DNA of 64,000 nt from Rhododendron vialii (lineage: Eukaryota; Streptophyta; Magnoliopsida; Ericales; Ericaceae), in assembly GCF_030253575.1 (NCBI RefSeq), contig NC_080557.1, positions 47,148,501 through 47,212,500 on the forward strand, read 5' to 3'. Positions 36,863-47,247 of this stretch are shown piece after piece. Each line of letters opens with the position of its first letter. Positions within the stretch are counted from its first letter, which is position 1. The notes beneath the pieces are model-generated. The model was not told where the DNA came from and ran no database searches. It saw nothing but the letters and a program-made list of their open reading frames with translations. The translations under genes were made by a program, and so were the position numbers.

Positions 36863-38985
36863 ATGGCAGTATCATTGGAGGAAGAATCATCAACACCGGA
36901 CAACCTCAACAAGGTTTGTGAAAAATTTAGGCCTTTTCCCAAACAATGGGAAAATATAGTACCTTAGAAAGTTCAATGTAGGCCTTTTTATGTTCATTTA
37001 TTCACTAGCTTCTGAATTTGAATCATAGGAATCGACGAGCCGCACGAATTCATCTCCCATGATCAGCTCTACATCTGACAAACGATTCTGGAGTGCTCTG
37101 CAAAGCCGGATCGACGCCATTCTTGAAAATCGCAAGCCTTTCGACCCTTCTCTCCCTGCTAAATGGGTGGGCTCTCTCTGCCTCTCTCTCTTGTTTTTCT
37201 TTTGTTTTTGAGAATGGACGGATGGGTTATGTTGAAATTGCTTGTAGAATGCTGGAGGATCTGATCGCGCAAAGCGGATGAAGGAGGATTCATTGCTTTT
37301 GCTCAGAGGGTTTGACTCTGTTGCCCAGTCCCTGTCTCAGCTATCTAATAATCTGGACAATGCTCTTCAGGTAAACATATACAGGGCCTCACTGTATAAT
37401 TTTTTTTCAAGATTTATTTTGGGTAATTGCGTTTATCCTTCTGGCCAGGAAAAAGAATTGTTCTCAAACGTTGGTTCACTGGTTTCAGATTATGCCGAAT
37501 TTTTAGTCACGTTCGGCAAGTTAGTTTTTTGATAACTCATTTCCTGGCTAGTTTATGCGCAGCTCGATTAATCATGGGACCAATCCCACCGCCCAATTGC
37601 GGGGGTCCCAATTAATATGGACTTCAAACTTTAGAGCTTAGGAGGGAGCAACCCTAAGTCTGCCTAGACCACCAGGCCAACCCTTGGGGTTCATTAGGCA
37701 AGTTAGTATAGGTCATAAGCAGGTTGAATTCTCAGTCTTCCAAACTCACAGAGATAGTTCAGCTGAGAGTTTTCAATTGTCTTTCTATCAATTGCTTTCA
37801 TTTAACCCAAAGTAATCACCGGTTTTCTCAGCACTGTTTCTCTGGTTTTCATGTTTTTAGGGAGCAAGAGATCTATCAAGGCCTCCCACACTGACTGAAA
37901 TATATCAAAGTGCAATGGAAAAGGCCAAGAGTACCGAAAAGCGCAAAGAAGAAGAGGAGGAGGAGGAGAGTGATGAAGGCAAAAGAGGACAGAAGAGAAA
38001 GTATGAGGAACAAGGAGATAATTCACCCCAAGAGAATGAGAAAAGCCTAATAGAGAAGGGGAAGCTCAACAAAGCCAAAAATGTTCGAATTCTGTCTCTA
38101 CTTTTGACAATTGATTCAGGAATAGTACTACTAGCGAGTTCGTGTTGTTAATTGGTGTACCTTTGTTGATCAATGCAGCTAGCGATTTCCATGGCAACAA
38201 AAGCAACTTCGCTCGCACGAGAACTGAGATCGATCAAATCGGATCTGTGTTTCGTGCAAGAACGATGTGCTATACTCGAGGAGGAAAATAGAAGGCTACG
38301 CGATGGGTTCTCCAAAGGCATTAGACCCGAGGAAGATGATCTGGTAACAAGTTGCTTCCTTCATATCGATTCATTTATTTGTAGGAGTTAAAAAAAAAAT
38401 GAGATTAGAAACAAAATGGACCAATAAGGATTTAGGAGTATTAGTTTTCTTTATTTATAATCCTTTCGCACCCTTTCTCACCCTTTCTATTTGTTTCTTT
38501 CCCTCACCGTCCAACCGGATTGTTAGTTCATAATGTGGCTATTCTATACTGGATTTATGCCTACTGTTGAAAGTAAAATAAAAGTTGGGAATTTAGTTCT
38601 TTACCCTTGTGGAAATTTTCATATTTGGCAGGTGAGGCTTCAGCTGGAGGCACTGCTATTTGAGAAATCAAGATTAGCAAACGAGAATGCAAATTTAACA
38701 AGGGAAAACCAATGCCTTCACCAGGTGGTGGAGTACCACCAAATAACTTCCCAAGATCTCTCTCCTCCTGCATCCTATTATGAACATGTAGTAAGGGGAA
38801 TGTGCTTGGACTTTTCGTCCCCACCACCAGCGATACCAGAAGAGGAGGAGGACGACAGAGAAGGTGAAGGAGAAGACGGTGACGAAGTTCCGAGGATGCC
38901 ACGAAGGGATGTTTTCGGATTGTGCAATTATCTTGACGAGTGTTATGATGAAGAACAACAGCATGAGGAGGAGGAAGATTTCTGA
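36863..38985 (+). CDS. Plant-specific acidic coiled-coil protein (At4g02800-like)
   Basis: Six exons (36863..36913, 37029..37166, 37248..37370, 37861..38082, 38179..38343, 38632..38985) join to 350 residues with every junction in phase 0. The N-terminus is Ser-rich; residues 64-104 hold [18 protein letters not shown], a helical block. A Lys/Glu-rich linker (about 120-175) contains [18 protein letters not shown] coiled coil follows, from [18 protein letters not shown] through [12 protein letters not shown] and [17 protein letters not shown]. The C-terminal 90 residues are acidic. I recall this architecture from a plant family annotated only as GRIP/coiled-coil; no function is established to my knowledge. 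Its position beside a FAF gene and a PPR gene repeats the Arabidopsis order At4g02800-02810-02820. The donor of exon 4 (GTTCGA) is weak. The ATG is the first in the leader. Confidence 0.85.
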
Positions 38986-41060
38986 AGTGCTGCAGACAGG
39001 GACTTATTTGTGGTTTGTTTTGAGTTTTTGGGCCAAAAGTGTATATTTGGATGATGGATTTTCAGGGTGGCTGTTTTAAGGGAGAAAATAAAGAGGAAGA
39101 GGAGAGGTTTGGGGAGAGAAACGAGCAAGAATCCAATTGTTACTGCATAATATTGGAATGTTAGCAGAATTTTCTTGGATATTTTCGCATGCCAAAATTT
39201 ACCATCGTATCCCACTCCACTTTTAGAGTACAGATGGTAAATTTTGGTGTGCGAAAACCAATTTTCATCTTTTTTCTTATAAGTATTTCCATCTTTCCAA
39301 TCAAGCGGACACAATCTTCTCTCCTTTTTTTCTTCTAAAAATCATCCAAACGATAGGGATTTCACTACTACAATCTCAAAGCAAACTGATCAATCATACC
39401 CATAACTCAACTATTTTCCATAGCTAACAATAGACAAAATAATTTAGGGTCAGCATAATTCCCAATCAATCATACCCACAAAATTTTGCTCAAATTTAGG
39501 GTCCTCAAATTTTCTTTTTTGGTCTTTCATTAGCCAGTTGGCCTTGAAGGTTGACATGAAGGTTGCCTTCCTTGCTGACCTATTGCGTTCTCAAATCATT
39601 TTTTAGCATTTGTGCTCGAAGGAATATAAGTATCTAAATATTGGACTATATATTCAAAAAAAGCTCTATAACTTCGGGGTATGGTTAAAAAAATTTGTGC
39701 GCTCGGGTTTAGCAATTTTATATCTCGGAAGCAACGGAATGCACAATGTCATAGGGGATGATACGGTATGATTAATCACAACATTATAAGTCCCTTCAAA
39801 CTTCAGAAAAAGAGACCCTAAAATTGTCTACCATTTCTGAAACGAGTGGCACACGTGATTCCGTCATGAATTTTTTTTCTGTGGACACTCCGGCCAAACG
39901 CTCTTCGTTCGATATGCTTTTCAACAACATCGAATATCGACAGCCGCATGATGGATATTTTACCTTTTTTCTCGGTGTGGGGATGACCGAAACCCAAAAA
40001 TCAAATGTTTTTGGGTTAGTTAGCGGCCGTACCATCTTCTCCCTTTATTCCACTGGAATTGAATTTTATTTTTGAAAATTATCAAGAAAACTTAAACAAA
40101 TCCAAAATCAGAGCTCTCTTTACAAGTGTTGCTTTTATTTTCCCTGCTGACTCATAAGGATCAACCAATAAAGGAAGCCTATAGCCAAAAAGCAGAGAGG
40201 TAATGGTTTCTTTGGCCCTAAATAGAAATGCAGCAAATGCCAGCATAATAATTGAATTTTTTAACTTAATCCGAGTACATTTCCATAGCAATGATAATAG
40301 GAAGAATCTCCCACTTTACTCCTAAAAAATTTAAAAGGTTGGACGTTTGTTTATATTAATTTTGAAATTTTGTACGAAAGGGCGCTTATTTAAATGTTTG
40401 GTTGCTGACCTGAATATTTCTTTCTTTCTTTTTCTCGGCGAAAGCCAGCATTATCAGTTGTAAAAACTTATGAAAGACTAATTTACTCGCTCGAAAATGA
40501 TTCTAAATGAATCAAACGCTACACGAAACCTCGAAATAGTTAGGGGAAGCAATGCAATGCCACCCAATGAACAGAATAAAATATCTTCTTTCTTGACACA
40601 TGTTTGGTCACTTTTGTATGAAAAAAGTATGGTCATATATACTACTATAAAACTTCTTATTCCATATAATTCTAAGAACTTCAACAAATTAAGTTAAATA
40701 ACCAGTCAGATCAATCTCTTCCTAACCAGCACATTCAAGTCCTCAACTTTATTTATTTATTTAAATTTAAATTTCACGTTAATATTCTAAATTGGGTTCT
40801 TTTATTGACAGTCCACTAGTCTGTCAGTAAATTAGAAGGAAAAAAAATAAACATGGAATATTCTTTTTACACTTTTCAATACACTTTTATACATTTTTTT
40901 ACGTATTCGAAGTACATTTTTTTGCCTTAATTTCCTACTAAACTATTTTTAGCATTTTCCTTCGGAATTACTCCTGCTCATTACATTTGTGTGGCTGGCT
41001 GAAGGTGAAACCTCTGTTCCTCGTCTCAACAATATTAGACCACTCTACTGGCAATTTTTT
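38986..41060. other. Intergenic region before the FAF gene
   Basis: The first few hundred bases are the probable 3' UTR of the coiled-coil gene. A small inverted pair (CCAAAATTTACCATC / GATGGTAAATTTTGG) occurs around 39193-39247. Frames at 39796-40075 on both strands have no recognisable protein. The remainder is AT-rich and unassigned. Confidence 0.45.
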
Positions 41061-41065
41061 GCACC

Positions 41066-41071
41066 TATAAA
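41066..41071 (+). promoter_or_regulatory. TATA box of the FAF gene
   Basis: TATAAA, preceded by GCACC, lies just before the CT-rich leader and about 550 bp before the ATG. Confidence 0.5.
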
Positions 41072-41145
41072 TTCACCCCAACCCTCTTCACTTCTCTCCC
41101 ATCACCTCTTCTTCTTCTTCTTCTTCTCTCCCTCATCCCTCTTTC

Positions 41146-41247
41146 CCTCCAATTCTAACCAACCATCTCAATTTCCTCACTTCGATATGCTTTTGCATTT
41201 CAGTTCATAGTCTTGTATCCTCTGCTTCTGCTTCTGCTCTGCTCTTC

Positions 41248-41284
<37 letters not shown>

Positions 41285-41419
41285 CCTCCAATTCTAACCA
41301 CCCATCTCAATTTCCTCACTTCGATATGCTTTTACATTTCAGATCATAGTCTTGTATCCTCTGCTTCTGCTTCTGCTCTGCTCTTCACTTCTGTCACATC
41401 ACCTCTCTCTCATTTCCAC

Positions 41420-41451
<32 letters not shown>

Positions 41452-41590
41452 CTCTCTCTCTCTCTCTCGCTCCCTCTTTCCCTCCAATTCTAACCAACCA
41501 TCTCAATTTCCTCACTTCGATATGCTTTTGCATTTCAGAATATAGCCTTGTATCCTCTGCCTCTGCTCTGTTTTTGCCCTGTTTCCTTCC
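41146..41590 (+). repeat. Triplicated leader repeat upstream of the FAF start codon
   Basis: A unit beginning CCTCCAATTCTAACCA and running through CTTCGATATGCTTTT, CATTTCAG and CTTGTATCCTCTGC starts at 41146, 41285 and 41481. Between copies are a (CT)n run (41251-41283) and a run of 30 C (41421-41450). Each copy contains a polypyrimidine tract followed by TTTCAG. Confidence 0.95.
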
Positions 41591-41616
41591 CACAAAAAAT
41601 ATTCACTGATAACAAT

Positions 41617-42501
41617 ATGTCCTCCATTGTGTGTCAAAGGTCTCAACCCTGCCTCTACCCGTTGCTCACAGAACCACGTGTTTCGATACACAAATCAAAT
41701 CCCTTCGAATCCTTCCCTCAAAATCAAGAAGAACGCCCTGAGAATTCTCGCAGCAAAAACAAAAACAGCAACGGCGAATCCGGTGTTTGGAGCTTCATAC
41801 AATCACTAACCGACAACTCCCACAATTGCAAAGACCTGTCAGATAACAACCAAGTCTTTGTCCACCCTCTTGCGAAGCGCTCTGCTTCAGCACTGAGCGT
41901 GAAAAGCCTGGAAATGTGCACAGAGAGTCTAGGAAGCGAAACGGGCAGCGACATTAGCGAGAGCAGTGACGAATTCCCTCCTTTTTCATCCAAAATTGAG
42001 AGTTCTCACTCAGTTGGGAAACTAAAGTCCCGAGACATGGAATTCAGTCGGAAACTGATCCCCGACCGCAGTTTCCCGCCTCCCCTGACTACGATCAGTG
42101 GCTCGGACAGTGTTCGAATGAGGTCCCACCGGGAAGGCGGCCGGTTAGTTGTAAAAGCCGTTACTGTCGCTTCTTCCATCGGTTACTTTCAAGCCGATCG
42201 AGCCGACGGCCATCTTAGGCTTTGTTTGGTGAAAAATAGTAAATCTCTGGACTATGACAATGAGCAAGTTGATGAAAGTGACTCTAGAGCTTTAGGCTAT
42301 TATGGTGATGATGGGGATGGTGTTGATGATGATGATGGTGATTATGGTATGTGGGTTGAGGGCAGAGGAGAGAATATTGGGAAAGGTGAGGGTGAAAGTG
42401 GGATTGGAGAGATTCAAAGGCCAAGTAGGTGCAAGGAAGGTGGTGGGCGAGGGAAGAAAAGGATGTCCAGTTGGAGGCCATTTCTTAAAGCTCTCTGCTA
42501 A
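41617..42501 (+). CDS. FAF1: FANTASTIC FOUR (FAF) family protein, FAF1/2 type
   Basis: Single-exon frame of 294 residues from MSSIVCQRS. FAF proteins are plant-specific and in Arabidopsis limit shoot meristem size through the WUSCHEL-CLAVATA circuit. The FAF domain is at about 151-207: RSFPPPLTTISGSDSVRM, then HREGGRLVVKAVTV and FQADRADGHLRLCLVKN. The upstream conserved block FVHPLAKRS...SLEMCTESLGSETGSDISES (81-116) is also typical. After the domain comes an acidic Asp/Gly stretch (about 225-245), usual in the family, and a basic C-terminus. I chose ATG 41617 over an in-frame ATG at 41548 because the latter lies in the triplicated leader repeat and family members begin MS(S/T)IV. By memory the neighbours match the FAF1 locus At4g02810. 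No membrane segment or transit peptide is obvious. Confidence 0.92.
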   Translation: MSSIVCQRSQPCLYPLLTEPRVSIHKSNPFESFPQNQEERPENSRSKNKNSNGESGVWSFIQSLTDNSHNCKDLSDNNQVFVHPLAKRSASALSVKSLEMCTESLGSETGSDISESSDEFPPFSSKIESSHSVGKLKSRDMEFSRKLIPDRSFPPPLTTISGSDSVRMRSHREGGRLVVKAVTVASSIGYFQADRADGHLRLCLVKNSKSLDYDNEQVDESDSRALGYYGDDGDGVDDDDGDYGMWVEGRGENIGKGEGESGIGEIQRPSRCKEGGGRGKKRMSSWRPFLKALC

Positions 42502-43153
42502 AGGAATTGGAAATCTGTTTTGTCTCTCTTTTTCTAAGAGCAATTTTGTTCGCTCTCGCTTTGATCGGCCCCCTCTTAGAATGAGCAAATTCGCCGAGGG
42601 TGAACAAAGCAAAGGTGAAACAAAATTGCTTTCCATTTTTACTTGTGATCTGCTATTAGTGTTTTAGGTTTTCTGTCTCATTTCTGAACCTGGCAGTTAT
42701 TGTCGTTATTGGTATATTCTCTCTCTCTCTCTCTTAATCACGTCTGTGTACTCGTGATTTGTGTTTGTTAGAAAAGTGAATTGACAAGAAGTTTGCTCTT
42801 TCTCGTGAACACAATTGCATGTCAGCACGACATCATTCTATTACAGAGATGTATAATTTCGTTTTTGTAAGAATATACTCCTATTATTTTCCAACTCCAA
42901 GCAGATAGTACGATGTTGGTTTGCGCGAAATGGACCAGGTTGATGGGGATGTTACTCATGATTAATTAATCTTGGAATCAGGAAGGTTTAGGATGCGGAG
43001 TTTGGATGTTCTATCTCGAGGCCCTCAAGTTTAGGCACTTGCAACTCACAAATTAAAAAACTAAAAACTTTTCCATTAGTGAACGGTGGGATTCATCTCT
43101 AAAAATTAGTTTGATACACATAAGTTAAATTGGATACCCGTAAATATAAAGTA
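42502..43153. other. FAF 3' flank
   Basis: Probable 3' UTR with a (CT)n run at 42718-42734, then AT-rich sequence up to the Pack-MULE target duplication. Nothing else seen. Confidence 0.5.
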
Positions 43154-43353
43154 GAGGAAATTTCTAATATATCCCTTCGAATTTAAGTGAAAATTCATTT
43201 TGATTCTTCACGTTTCAATTTCAACAAACATATCCTTCCACTTTTGAATTGATTTCAATGACAACCCTGTGTTGGATGGTATTAGTTTTATGGATGGAAA
43301 ATTGTCATGTGCCCAGCACATGACCACTTTTGAAAGGTAGATTTGACCATTCT

Positions 43354-43389
43354 CCCCCCCCCCCCCGCCCCCCCCCCCCCCCCCCCCCC
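43354..43389 (+). repeat. C-run (36 nt, one G)
   Basis: Thirteen C, one G, then twenty-two C, directly inside the left arm of the Pack-MULE. Length may be uncertain in the assembly. Confidence 0.9.
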
Positions 43390-43574
43390 ATTTCCCTCTC
43401 TGTACAAATGCATAATTTTAACTCTCTATCCTCCCTCTCCCCACAATTTCTACACAAACCCATTTCACCCAAACAGTAAATTACCATTCCAATTAACAAA
43501 AATCACAAAAAAAGAAGCAAAAAGATTAATTTTTAGTGCTTTCCCCATGATTTCTATACCAACCTATACATGAA

Positions 43575-43849
43575 CAAATACAAATGAAGCCAGTTGCACT
43601 TGCTGGAGACGGCGTGGATCAAATGAATGATGTCGGCGAACTAGTGAGGTGAACCAGGGCCCAATCGAAGGCGTGCTTGCTGTTGGGCCCGTGATTCACG
43701 GCTATGAGGATATCGCAGCCGCAACGCCTCTCGTAGGTTTCTCTGATTCTCTCTCCAGCTCCAGGTCCTCCACCATCGGTATCAATGACAGTAGCTTCAC
43801 TTCTCTCCAGACTCCGGTTGTACTCTTCTTCCTCCATTAGAGGTTCCAT
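43575..43849 (-). pseudogene. Captured 5' exon of a universal stress protein gene (RD2-like)
   Basis: From the ATG at 43849 the minus strand encodes MEPLMEEEEYNRSLERSE, then the strong USP-type block CDILIAVNHGPNSKHAFDWA followed by LVHL. This matches the N-terminus of plant adenine-nucleotide-alpha-hydrolase-like stress proteins such as Arabidopsis RD2. Right after it the frame is lost by what looks like a single-base deletion near 43647: the expected ADIIHLIHAVSS continues in the next frame and stops at a likely intron border. Only exon 1, some leader and perhaps a bit of intron are present; the nucleotide-binding C-terminal half is missing. The fragment lies entirely inside the Pack-MULE, so it is captured rather than a decayed resident gene. 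It may be transcribed antisense to the FAF gene's direction. Confidence 0.8.
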
Positions 43850-44205
43850 TCTCTCTCTCTCTCTCTCACAAAATGAGAAACTATCTTTGCAGCTAAGTTA
43901 GGCATTGTGAATCTGACACGGTGGTCGCCGGTGAGGTGTTTCACGCTAGCACGTATCTGTATATGGGTAATTGGACGGCAATTGGGGGCAGTTGAGGCAG
44001 AGGCGACTGGGGTGCTCTTTTGTTTGGGTTTTTCGATGGGTGGTTGTGTGTCGGAGGTGGGGGTACGTAGCTGGTGCTGGTCTATGCTGGTCCGAGTGTT
44101 ACCGGTTTGGGTTTGGTTGGGAATGGGAGGAGTGGAAGTGATGTGATGTGATGTATTACTATTTGTTAATGGGTGGGAGAGAGAGAGGGGAGGGGGCAAA
44201 GGCTA

Positions 44206-44548
44206 TGATGCTCCCAAGTGGTATGGGAGCATCATACTCCCAATAAATTATAAGCAATACTTACCATTCATTAAGGCAACACTTACCATTGTATAAGGCA
44301 GAACTTACCACACAAGTGTGGTAAGTTCTGCCTTATACAATGGTAAGTGTTGCCTTAGTGAATGGTAAGTATTGTCTGTTCTGTGGTAAGTAATCCTCCG
44401 TTTTTTAGATCAAAACCGCCTCATTTTTAACAAAACCACCCTATTTTTAGTTTTTGGTTTTGATCTAAGGGCTGTAATTTATCTATTTTCAATCCAAGGG
44501 CTGTAATTTATTGGGAGTATGATGCTCCCATACCACTTGGGAGCATCA
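44206..44548. mobile_element. Palindromic MITE nested in the Pack-MULE (copy 1)
   Basis: The terminal repeat TGATGCTCCCAAGTGGTATG is itself part of a small palindrome (GATGCTCCCA...TGGGAGCATC) and returns inverted at the right end. Inside is a 120-bp palindrome of spaced ACTTACCA motifs (22-bp period) centred on CCACACAAGTGTGG. No coding capacity. Confidence 0.88.
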
Positions 44549-44566
44549 CAGAAGTTTGGCAAAGTA

Positions 44567-44909
44567 TGATGCTCCCAAGTGGTATGGGAGCATCATACTC
44601 CCAATGAATTATAGGCAATACTTACCATTCACTAAGGCAACACTTACCATTGTATAAGGCAGAACTTACCACACAAGTGTGGTAAGTTCTGCCTTATACA
44701 ATGGTAAGTGTTGCCTTAGTGAATGGTAAGTATTGCCTGTTCTGTGGTAAGTAATCTTCCGTTTTTTAGATCAAAACCGCCTCATTTTTAACAAAACCAC
44801 CCTATTTTTAGTTTTTGGTTTTGATCTAAGGGCTATGATTTATCTATTTTCAATCCAAAAGCTGTAATTCATTGGGAGTATGATGCTCCCATACCACTTG
44901 GGAGCATCA
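44567..44909. mobile_element. Palindromic MITE nested in the Pack-MULE (copy 2)
   Basis: Near-identical to copy 1, offset 361 bp, same orientation and same length (343 bp). The 18 bp between the copies join the right flank (CAGAAGTTT) to the left flank (GGCAAAG), which shows a tandem duplication of element plus flanks rather than a second insertion. Arms of the central palindrome are perfect here. Confidence 0.9.
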
Positions 44910-45143
44910 CAGAAGTTTTGGTTTGAGGGAGGAGTGGAATGGCAAGTCTACCCCTGAAAAATGGTCACATGCTAGGCACATGACAATTTTCCGTCCAAAA
45001 AATTAACACTATCCAAAACAGGGTTGACATTGAAACCAATTTAAAAATAAAAGGATATGTTTGTCCAAATTAAAACGTGAAAGACCAAAATGAATTTTCG
45101 TTTAACGTTGATGGAATATAACATAAATTTTCCCTATAAAGTA

Positions 45144-46199
45144 ATAGTAGATGATTGGGTTGTAAAAGTGTCGGTCTAAAAGCCGGTGATTGGAGTAGAG
45201 TAGTTGATTATTTCAGCTGATTTAAAAATTTAACGAGTTTCACGAATATTTTCAAATTGAACTTGTTAACGAGGCGAATCAAATCAAACTAGCTTTAATC
45301 GAGATGATTATTACCGATTTCAAGTTGGTAGATTTATTTTTATTTTTTATAACTCAGGGACCAATTTTACCGCTCATTTCCAATTAAAATTAAAACAACA
45401 TCCTGTATGAACTGGCCCTAAAAGAATTGATAGCATCTGATATATTTCAAACTTGAGACCTTAAGAGAGCAAACCTATAAGTCTCAAGTCTTGATTACTA
45501 GGCCAACCTCTTGGGATTATTGGAAGCTGAACGAATGAAGTAGTACTAGCTTGATTTGAAAGTTTAAAGAGCTTCACAAAAATTTCAAGCTTGATTTATT
45601 TGGGCAATAAACTGTCTTGAACAAGGTTTAACGAGCAAATCCGAACTCAAACTCGGTCAATTTCGTTCTAATCTCAAGCTACTTGCAAACAACTTCACCC
45701 GCAACTCAACTAATTACTTAGGAACCAATCTTACCTTCCCTAGTGGGACTAGACAAACCCAACACCACTTAATACCATTACCATAGGGTGTGTTCTATTA
45801 ACTAAAATAAATATTTTTTTTTAAAATTAAAAGTGATATATTGTGAAGAATGATCTGTCTCATGAAATGAAAAATAAGTATTTAAAAAATAATAATTTTA
45901 GTGGAACGGGCCTTTGTATTCTCCAAACGGAATGGCCAAACGTTGAAGACAAGGTCAGTCTTGTCATCTACACCTTGTTTCTTGCTGCTTCTTTTTTCTA
46001 ACAAAGAAAGAAGTCAGACACCTAAATCACCTAATTAAGTAGCAGCGTAAGAATGAGCGAGAGAGCGTCTTTAAACATATTTCAAACTGCTAAAATTCAC
46101 AAGAGCGAGCTAGCGAATATTCAAAGCTTAAGCATAGTATGAGAATTGAAAACCGCAAGCGTGAACATTTTGAAGGATTACATGACTAAGGTCATTCAC
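45144..46199. other. Spacer right of the Pack-MULE
   Basis: AT-rich. A phrase at 45445-45512 (TTTCAAACTTGAGACCTTAA ... ACTAGGCCAACCTCTTGGGA) resembles one in intron 3 of the coiled-coil gene (37620-37690) and hints at a tRNA-derived dispersed repeat. A small decayed MITE lies at about 45786-45912. Confidence 0.45.
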
Positions 46200-46810
46200 A
46201 GTGGTATAATAAAAAAATAAATAACCAAAAGTTGACACACCAGCTTTTAATTATTTATTTAAGAGGTTGCTAAGCTTAACAATGTTGAGGTCCACAATGG
46301 TCACTTCTAGTCCATAACCGAAATAAGGGGTCCACTACAATTTCACACTCTCTCCCCCCTCCGTTTCCCACTATTCACCTCCCTTCACTACGTTTTTTTT
46401 TGGGAAAAAATATATCGATTCCCTCCCTTAATTGTGGAAAAAAATCGGTGACTTCCTTCTCTCTTATTATGAATTTTTTTGGATGATCGAGAGATATAAA
46501 CTTTATTTTTTGAGGGAAAAAAGAGAAATAGTTTGTGGGTGAAGAGAAAAAAATATAGAGCAAGCGAATAAGAGAATAAGAAAATGCCAGTAGAAACACG
46601 CATGTATCCAAATTTTGGAACCAGTTAACTTATGTGGGGTGGGGTCATCAAATTTTGATTATTGAAAAATGTTGCTAGTTTTGGTTATCCAAAACTTGAT
46701 TTTGTCTAAGGATGTAGCTAACTTTGATTATACCACTGTGAGCCATCTTTTGCACCAATATTGTTAACTTTAAAAACAATTGGTTTTTGATTATACCACT
46801 ATGGATGACC
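46200..46810. mobile_element. Tourist-like MITE, 611 bp
   Basis: Ends GGTCATTCACAGTGGTATAA and (inverted) GGTCATCCATAGTGGTATAA; TAA flanks both sides (46197-46199, 46811-46813). The right TAA is shared with the next element. No transposase. Confidence 0.88.
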
Positions 46811-46813
46811 TAA

Positions 46814-47247
46814 GAGCATCCGCAATGGTAATAATCAAAATCAAAAACCAAAATATGCTATGTCAGCATTTAATTATCTATTTAGTCCATAATCAAACTT
46901 AACAACCTCTATCTCCACATTGGTTATTTTTACATCCCTAACCAAAAAAAACCCCACAATACACAATGCACATTTATCTAATCGCAAACGAGTTCCAATC
47001 ACGCACCCGACCATACCAAATTATTCGTTTGGATGAGATAATTCCAATGTGAGATGTTTTTGAGTTATTGTTGGTTATTGAGTTTTGGTTATTGGTAAAA
47101 GCTGTTAAGTTCAGTTATAGAATGAGTAGAATTTGATTATTTGCTAAAAAATTTATAATTTTGCTTATTACAATGTAGGGTGTTTTTTGAACATTATTGT
47201 TACATTTGTTTATTTACGCCTATTTGCTTATTACAATAGAGATGCTC
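46814..47247. mobile_element. Tourist-like MITE, family A (copy 2, inverted)
   Basis: Ends GAGCATCCGCAATGG and (inverted) GAGCATCTCTATTG; TAA on both sides (46811-46813, 47248-47250). Interior is the reverse complement of the copy at 2107..2563. Confidence 0.88.

Larger units (their letters stand above)
43154..45134. mobile_element. Pack-MULE-like element carrying a host gene fragment
   Basis: The 1,981-bp unit is bounded by the perfect 9-bp direct repeat TATAAAGTA (43145-43153 and 45135-45143), the Mutator signature. Its terminal inverted repeats extend about 200 bp at roughly three-quarters identity. Left-arm landmarks GAAAATTCATTTTG, ACAAACATATCCTT, TTTCAATG(A/T)CAACCCTG and GGAAAATTGTCATGTGCC appear inverted on the right. 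Between the arms are a C-rich run, the first exon of a universal-stress-protein gene (minus strand) and two copies of a palindromic MITE. No transposase frame exists. The diverged arms suggest an old insertion. Confidence 0.88.

Noticed and set aside
39796-40075. Overlapping frames of about 80 codons on both strands
   Set aside because: No similarity recognised, no splice context, and composition is ordinary intergenic.
41548-41616. Upstream in-frame ATG extending the FAF protein by 23 codons
   Set aside because: The extension is encoded by the end of the triplicated leader repeat and does not match family N-termini.
42284-42667. His/Ile-rich and Met/Val-rich frames over the FAF 3' end
   Set aside because: They are frame shadows of the GAT-rich acidic tract in the FAF coding sequence.
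44206-44909. Regularly spaced short repeats resembling a CRISPR array
   Set aside because: The motifs are arranged as a palindrome inside a TIR element in a plant nuclear genome; no spacers or cas genes.
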